NCBI GenBank assembly: GCA_030695605.1
Contig: JAUYQE010000104.1
Coordinates: forward strand, 1 to 9,876
Source of the DNA: Nanobdellota archaeon
GTDB taxonomy: Archaea; Nanobdellota; Nanobdellia; Woesearchaeales; GW2011-AR9
Direction: 5' to 3'
DNA length: 9,876 bases
Shown here piece by piece: positions 6,040 through 9,876 of the stretch; within the stretch, counting starts at the first letter, position 1, and every line of letters starts with the position of its first letter. The notes under the pieces were generated by a model, which had not been told where the DNA came from, made no database searches, and saw only the letters and a list, made by a program, of their open reading frames with translations. The position numbers and the translations under genes are program-made.

Positions 6040-6061
6040 AAGAACTTACCCTCCACTTTTT

Positions 6062-6069
6062 TTTATAAA
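6062..6069 (-). promoter_or_regulatory. TATA box of the 5158-6039 gene
   Basis: TTTATAAA on the minus strand ends 22 nt before the ATG at 6039. A GGAGGG lies 11 nt before the same ATG; if initiation is at the expected distance from the TATA box this purine run is not transcribed, so I favour a leaderless start. Confidence 0.6.
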
Positions 6070-6157
6070 GATTTGTGTTCTCCTGTTCAAAAACTGCTTT
6101 TGCTGTTATTGCGACTTCATACCCCACTGCCCATACCACCAGTCTCCTATAACAATC

Positions 6158-6164
6158 TTTAAAT
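6158..6164 (+). promoter_or_regulatory. TATA box of mutS
   Basis: TTTAAAT ends 22 nt before the GTG at 6187, placing predicted initiation at the start codon. The bases between are pyrimidine-rich and contain no Shine-Dalgarno sequence, which supports leaderless translation from GTG. Confidence 0.65.
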
Positions 6165-6186
6165 CATTCCTTCTTCCCCACAGCAC

Positions 6187-8715
6187 GTGACCAATGAAAA
6201 CGCCCAGAACCAGCCAGCCGAAAGTGTCCTTTCCATCCCCACAGAGCAGCTCACTCCCGGCATGCGCCAGTATCAGGAAGTCAAGCGCTTACATCCGGAC
6301 TGCGTGGTCATGCTGCGCATGGGCGATTTCTATGAGATGTTCTACGAAGATGCTATAACGGCATCTCGGGAATTGGAAATAACCTTAACAGCCCGCGGAA
6401 AAGGGGAAAAGCAAGCGCCCCTTGCCGGAGTTCCCTACCATGCTTTAGAAACCTATCTCGGCCGGCTGGTGAAGAAAGGCTACAAAGTTGCCATCGTCGA
6501 GCAGCTGGAAGACCCCAAGCAGGCCAAAGGCTTGGTCAAGCGCGGCTTAGTCCGCATCGTCACCCCGGGAACGGTCATTGAATCATCTTTGCTGGATGAG
6601 AAAGAGAACAATTATATCGTGGCCATAACCAGCACGGATACTGGATTTTCTCTGGCCGCCAGCGACCTTTCGACAGGAGAATTTTTTACGACGATACTGC
6701 CCACAGAGCAAGAGATGCTCAGTGAAATTGCCCGGACGCAGCCGAAAGAGTGCCTGCTGCCTGAAAGCTTGGGCGTGAATCAGCAGTTGGTGCAGCGGCT
6801 CCAGGCAGGCGGCTCTTTTGTACAGCCATTGGAAGACTATTTTTTCTCGCTGGAAAAAGCCAAGCTGGCGATCTTGGAACATTTTTCCGTTTCTTCGCTG
6901 GACAGTTTTGGCCTGCAAGATAAGCCGGCAAACGTCAAAGCAGCTGGGGCACTTCTGCACTATCTCAAAGAAACCCAGAAGAACAGCCTGTCGCACCTCA
7001 AGACACTCTCTCTCCGCAGCAATGCCACCACCATGCTGCTGGATAGCAGCACGTTCCGGAATCTGGAGCTGGTAGCAAATATTCGGGATGGCTCCGCTCG
7101 AGGAACGCTGCTTTCCGTCATCGATAAGACCGTTACCGCTATGGGTGGGCGCTTGCTCAAGCAGTGGCTCAAAGCCCCGCTGTTGCAGCGGGAGCGGATC
7201 GAGCAACGGTTAGATGCCGTCGGTGAGCTAAAATCGCAAGTCATCCTCCAGGAAGAGCTGCGGGACATTCTCCAACGGACGTCGGATCTGGAGCGGCTCA
7301 TCGGCCGGGTGAACTATGGAACCGCCTCGCCAAGAGATCTGCTGGCATTGAGAAATACCTTGCAGCAATTGCCTCAGCTTAAAGAAAAGATAAAAGCATG
7401 CCAGAGCCCGTTGCTGCAGGCAATGAGTATGATAGAAGCGCAGGAAGAGCTTGCTCGTTTGCTGGAAGCTGCAGTGCGGGAAGATGCGCCCCTCTCCGTC
7501 AGGGAAGGTGGCATCATCAAAAAAGAATATCATGAAGAGCTGCGGCAGCTGCAGGAACTAGCAACAAACAGCAAACAGTACTTGCAGGCGCTAGAGCAGC
7601 AAGAGCGGGAAAAGACGGGAATTCCGACGTTACGCATTGGCTACAATAACATCTTCGGGTATTATATCGAGATTACCAAGAAAAATATCTCGCTGGTCCC
7701 GCCCCAGTACATCCGAAAGCAAACGACCGTGAACGGCGAGCGTTATATCACGGAAGAGCTGAAGCAGGAAGAAGAGAAAATTCTGGGAGCGCAGGAAAAA
7801 ATTGAGGTGCTGGAGTACCAATTATTTCAAGATCTTATCAAGCGCTGCGCGGAAAAAACGGAAGCTATCCAAAAAGCTGCTTCGGCCATGGCGCTGCTGG
7901 ACGTGCTTTGTGCTCTTGCGAAAGTGGCTTTAGAGCAGCGCTATGTGCGGCCGCAATTCGTGTCGGAGAACGTGCTCCAGATCACCAAAGGGCGGCATCC
8001 CGTCGTCGAGCAGAAAGAGCCGCGCTTTGTGGCCAATGATATTATCCTCAACCCCGGTGAAATGCTGCTCATCACTGGGCCAAATATGGCCGGAAAAAGT
8101 ACGATCCTGCGGCAAACCGCGTTGATTGTTCTGCTGGCGCAGATGGGCAGCTTTGTTCCCGCGGAGAAAGCCGAGCTGGGAATTGTCGATAGAATTTTTA
8201 CGCGGGTGGGAGCATCTGACGACTTAGCAGCTGGGCAATCCACATTCATGGTCGAGATGCAGGAAACCGCTGCCATCCTGCATAATGCCACGGAGCGCAG
8301 CCTGCTCATCATCGACGAAATTGGCCGGGGCACGAGCACTTTTGATGGCGTAGCGATTGCCTGGAGTGTGGCAGAGCACTTGCACAATACCATCAAAGCC
8401 AAGACGCTCTTTACCACGCATTACCATGTGCTGAACAAACTAGCTGAAAAATGCCCGCGGATTAAGCCATACAACGTGGCCGTCAAGGAAACGGCGGGCG
8501 AAATCATCTTTTTACGGAAACTTATCGAAGGGGGAACGGACAAAAGTTATGGCGTGCATGTGGCAAAGTTGGCAGGATTGCCGCGGGACGTTGTACAGAG
8601 AGCAAAAGAAGTGCAGGAGATTCTGGAGCGGGACGATGACATGCTGCGGAAACTGCAGGTGAAGAGGATGCCGGAGCAGGCTTCTTTGGGAGCATTTGGG
8701 ATGGAAGACAGATAA
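6187..8715 (+). CDS. mutS: DNA mismatch repair protein MutS1
   Basis: This 842-residue ATPase scans DNA for mispairs and small loops and starts methyl- or nick-directed repair, normally together with MutL. The mismatch-binding domain shows GDFYEMFYEDA with the F48-x-E50 pair that wedges into the mispair. It is followed by the connector, lever/clamp helices and the motif RIGYNNIFGYYIEITK in the core. The ATPase domain has Walker A GPNMAGKST (631-639), the GQSTFMVEM signature (683-691), Walker B LLIIDE with D710 and E711, and the TTHYH switch. Length is close to the 853 residues of E. coli MutS. The tail QASLGAF (831-837) looks like a sliding-clamp binding peptide. The GTG start is set by the TATA box 22 nt upstream; the nearby ATG at 6194 is out of frame. 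No mutL is in the window. MutS1 in archaea is generally a bacterial acquisition. Confidence 0.98.
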   Translation: MTNENAQNQPAESVLSIPTEQLTPGMRQYQEVKRLHPDCVVMLRMGDFYEMFYEDAITASRELEITLTARGKGEKQAPLAGVPYHALETYLGRLVKKGYKVAIVEQLEDPKQAKGLVKRGLVRIVTPGTVIESSLLDEKENNYIVAITSTDTGFSLAASDLSTGEFFTTILPTEQEMLSEIARTQPKECLLPESLGVNQQLVQRLQAGGSFVQPLEDYFFSLEKAKLAILEHFSVSSLDSFGLQDKPANVKAAGALLHYLKETQKNSLSHLKTLSLRSNATTMLLDSSTFRNLELVANIRDGSARGTLLSVIDKTVTAMGGRLLKQWLKAPLLQRERIEQRLDAVGELKSQVILQEELRDILQRTSDLERLIGRVNYGTASPRDLLALRNTLQQLPQLKEKIKACQSPLLQAMSMIEAQEELARLLEAAVREDAPLSVREGGIIKKEYHEELRQLQELATNSKQYLQALEQQEREKTGIPTLRIGYNNIFGYYIEITKKNISLVPPQYIRKQTTVNGERYITEELKQEEEKILGAQEKIEVLEYQLFQDLIKRCAEKTEAIQKAASAMALLDVLCALAKVALEQRYVRPQFVSENVLQITKGRHPVVEQKEPRFVANDIILNPGEMLLITGPNMAGKSTILRQTALIVLLAQMGSFVPAEKAELGIVDRIFTRVGASDDLAAGQSTFMVEMQETAAILHNATERSLLIIDEIGRGTSTFDGVAIAWSVAEHLHNTIKAKTLFTTHYHVLNKLAEKCPRIKPYNVAVKETAGEIIFLRKLIEGGTDKSYGVHVAKLAGLPRDVVQRAKEVQEILERDDDMLRKLQVKRMPEQASLGAFGMEDR

Positions 8716-8723
8716 TTGTTATT

Positions 8724-8737
8724 CTACTTGCAAGTAG
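8724..8737. repeat. 14-nt perfect palindrome between mutS and the PRTase gene
   Basis: CTACTTGCAAGTAG is fully self-complementary. It begins 9 bases after the mutS stop codon and ends 15 bases before the TATA box of the next gene. It could be the binding site of a dimeric regulator of that promoter. A 3' hairpin for mutS is less likely, since there is no loop and no T-tract. Confidence 0.5.
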
Positions 8738-8752
8738 TTATTGAACAAAAAG

Positions 8753-8760
8753 TTTAAAAA
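8753..8760 (+). promoter_or_regulatory. TATA-like box of the PRTase-like gene
   Basis: TTTAAAAA lies 39 nt before the ATG at 8800, predicting a leader of roughly 15-18 nt. No Shine-Dalgarno sequence is visible in that leader. Confidence 0.5.
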
Positions 8761-8799
8761 AGAATCTTTCTGAGGCCTGTTCAGAGTACACTTCCAACC

Positions 8800-9624
8800 A
8801 TGGCTTACCATTCCCCTTTCGAACCTCTGCAAAGCGCTTACCGCTTACTCGGTTCTGAACGTATGCGGTATTCCGGCTCTTTAGAGAACATATTGTTTCA
8901 ATTGGAAGCAATCGCCTCCACACCAGAATGGGCAACAGCGGATCACGCCGATTTTGTTCTGCATCCACCCCGGGTCATCCGAGCTGTGGTGAACCAAAAA
9001 ATACAATCCCCCGAGCATCAGTTAGAAGATGCCGTGCAGAAAGCTATTGCCTATACTCTCAATGCCTACCAAGAACCACAGAAACTCCGAGCAACTACCC
9101 AAGCCTTCCGAGAATATCTGCAAACCACAGCGCACGAGGAAAGACTCCTGTCGACGAATATCAGCCAACGGTATGATTCGACAACATGGGATGCATCCGC
9201 CCCGCACTTGTCACAAGCCTCCGCTTTACGGCTTGCCCAGGAAATCGGAAAAGCGGAGTTCCTTTTCATCGCATTGGGGCATGGCGGCGTAGCAGCCGGC
9301 ATGGACGTGTATTTGCGAGCAGCCGAAAAAAAGAGGAAGAAGTCCCTCTTCTACGTTGTGCGATTCTCGACAGATAAACATAGTGACTACTCTCCCCGCG
9401 TTTCGGTACGAGAAGCGGATTTTTTACGGGAAGAAGCAGAAGGAAGAGCCATCATCCTCTTTGATGAAGATGTGACTACGGGAGAAACCATGGGAAAAGC
9501 GTACGAATTCTTTTCCGACGTCTTTGATGAAAGAGACTTTATCTTACTCACTAACCTCGATACCAATGGAGAATTGGAAAAGCTGAAGAAGAAAATAAAG
9601 AAGAGAAAAGGAAAAAGAACATAA
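8800..9624 (+). CDS. Phosphoribosyltransferase-like protein with novel N-terminal half
   Basis: The C-terminal half of this 274-residue protein looks like a type I phosphoribosyltransferase, the fold that moves ribose-5-phosphate from PRPP to a base or similar acceptor. The PRPP motif is IILFDEDVTTGET (218-230), matching the family's hydrophobic strand, acidic pair and TTG(x)T loop. FLFIALGHGGVAAG (154-167) fits the first strand and pyrophosphate loop. The substrate cannot be told from sequence. Residues 1-140 are mostly helical and not recognised; they may be a hood, a partner-binding domain or a separate module. The protein ends in a lysine-rich tail (261-273), suggesting nucleic-acid or ribosome contact. 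The start is ATG at 8800 with a TATA-like box and a perfect palindrome upstream. A small ORF begins 4 nt after the stop. It may be an enzyme or a regulatory PRPP sensor. Confidence 0.8.
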   Translation: MAYHSPFEPLQSAYRLLGSERMRYSGSLENILFQLEAIASTPEWATADHADFVLHPPRVIRAVVNQKIQSPEHQLEDAVQKAIAYTLNAYQEPQKLRATTQAFREYLQTTAHEERLLSTNISQRYDSTTWDASAPHLSQASALRLAQEIGKAEFLFIALGHGGVAAGMDVYLRAAEKKRKKSLFYVVRFSTDKHSDYSPRVSVREADFLREEAEGRAIILFDEDVTTGETMGKAYEFFSDVFDERDFILLTNLDTNGELEKLKKKIKKRKGKRT

Positions 9625-9628
9625 CGGA

Positions 9629-9808
9629 GTGCAAACAATACCCTTCGCAGACCTCCGAGTTCCTTTTCTTTGGCCGAAAGTGATGGCGGTGAACTTTCTC
9701 TCGTGCGGGAAGAAAGAAAGCGGAGATTTGCTGATAGGGTTGATGAAGAGCCTCAAAAAGACTGAAGATTTCTCCGACGGCACAGTTCAATTTCTGAGTG
9801 ATTTCTGA
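9629..9808 (+). CDS. Probable small protein of 59 residues
   Basis: An open frame starts with GTG 4 nt after the stop of the PRTase-like gene and ends with TGA at 9806-9808. The product begins MQTIPFADLRVPFLWPKV and ends FSDGTVQFLSDF. It has a hydrophobic N-terminal third, one cysteine in FLSCGKK and an amphipathic helix-like DLLIGLMKSLKK; I recognise no family. The tight spacing suggests translational coupling with the upstream gene, and a fresh TATA box begins right at its stop codon, as expected if this frame fills the space. Against it, the start has no strong Shine-Dalgarno site, and the opposite strand is also open here for about 80 codons. An internal ATG at 9683 would give a 41-residue product. 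Confidence 0.45.
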   Translation: MQTIPFADLRVPFLWPKVMAVNFLSCGKKESGDLLIGLMKSLKKTEDFSDGTVQFLSDF

Positions 9809-9815
9809 TATTTAA
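9808..9815 (+). promoter_or_regulatory. TATA-like box near the right edge
   Basis: ATATTTAA directly overlaps the stop of the small ORF and ends 23 nt before a GTG at 9839, the same spacing as at the other leaderless genes. Confidence 0.4.
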
Positions 9816-9838
9816 GCACTTTTCACGACAGAGAGAAC

Positions 9839-9876
9839 GTGTTTTTTCTACAATTTTGCCTTATCTTTGGCAAAAA
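9839..9876 (+). CDS. Possible start of a leaderless gene, cut by window end
   Basis: A GTG at 9839 opens a frame that reads MFFLQFCLIFGK before the window ends. It is suggested only by the TATA box placed 23 nt upstream and by the open frame. A hydrophobic start would fit a membrane or secreted protein. Twelve codons are too few for identification. Confidence 0.25.
   Translation, partial: MFFLQFCLIFGK
9854..9875. repeat. 7-bp inverted repeat at the right edge
   Basis: TTTTGCC (9854-9860) and GGCAAAA (9869-9875) pair across an 8-base loop. It could be a terminator stem for a gene arriving from the right on the minus strand, or a chance repeat within the partial gene; the window ends too soon to tell. 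Confidence 0.3.

Noticed and set aside
6049..6054. GGAGGG as a Shine-Dalgarno site for the 5158-6039 gene
   Set aside because: It lies between the TATA box and the predicted transcription start, so it is probably not in the mRNA; the call depends on the unmapped start and is not certain.
9681..9765. Possible box C/D guide RNA (GTGATGG, CTGA, TTGATGA, CTGA in order)
   Set aside because: The first C box is imperfect, the C to D' gap of about 42 bases is far longer than in archaeal guide RNAs, no terminal stem is seen, and the same bases are better explained by the 59-codon frame.
9544..9790. Two overlapping minus-strand frames of 79 codons
   Set aside because: They run across the end of the PRTase-like gene, have low-complexity Ser/Phe-rich products and no TATA box at the right distance.
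1..9876. CRISPR array, tRNA or rRNA genes, or a multi-gene defence island
   Set aside because: No regularly spaced repeats, cloverleaf-like sequences or known defence domains were found; the ISAzo13 element and the orphan genes do not form a recognisable system.

Overview
The window most likely comes from an archaeon, and its small bacterial-style gene set suggests a DPANN-type lineage (for example Woesearchaeota-like); the exact phylum cannot be fixed from this sequence alone. The main evidence is promoter architecture. Almost every gene has an archaeal TATA box (TTTATAAA or TTTAAAT type). For six starts the box ends exactly 22-23 nt before the start codon, often a GTG, which is the geometry expected for leaderless mRNAs. 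Despite this, the recognisable housekeeping genes are bacterial in type (group I chaperonin GroES/GroEL and MutS1), as expected for an archaeon that has taken up bacterial genes.

Layout. Positions 1-1257 hold an AT-rich ISAzo13-family insertion sequence with an apparently intact DDE transposase on the minus strand. It abuts the stop codon of a small membrane protein gene (1258-1752, minus). A 370-base non-coding stretch (1753-2122) carries the groESL promoter, a long leader and a possible remnant of a TPR gene. groES (2123-2413) and groEL (2410-4026) form a translationally coupled operon ending in a GNRA-loop hairpin with a T-tract. Three minus-strand genes follow, each with its own TATA box: an AT-rich cysteine-containing protein (4051-4623), a small coiled-coil protein (4708-5106) and an unrecognised acidic soluble protein (5158-6039). 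The last is divergent from mutS (6187-8715). Downstream of mutS, after a perfect 14-nt palindrome, lies a phosphoribosyltransferase-like protein with an unrecognised N-terminal half (8800-9624). It is followed 4 nt later by a probable small gene (9629-9808), and then by a promoter and what may be the first codons of another leaderless gene (9839 onward).

How the genes fit together. GroES and GroEL form the ATP-driven folding chamber and its lid. MutS1 recognises DNA mismatches; no mutL is visible. The remaining genes are single transcription units without an obvious shared pathway. I do not see a convincing multi-gene defence, secretion or biosynthetic system. The items most worth following are the leaderless promoter rule and its one exception (groESL), the clamp-binding-like tail of MutS, the PRTase-like gene with its coupled small ORF, and the cysteine-containing orphan. 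No tRNA, rRNA or CRISPR array was seen.
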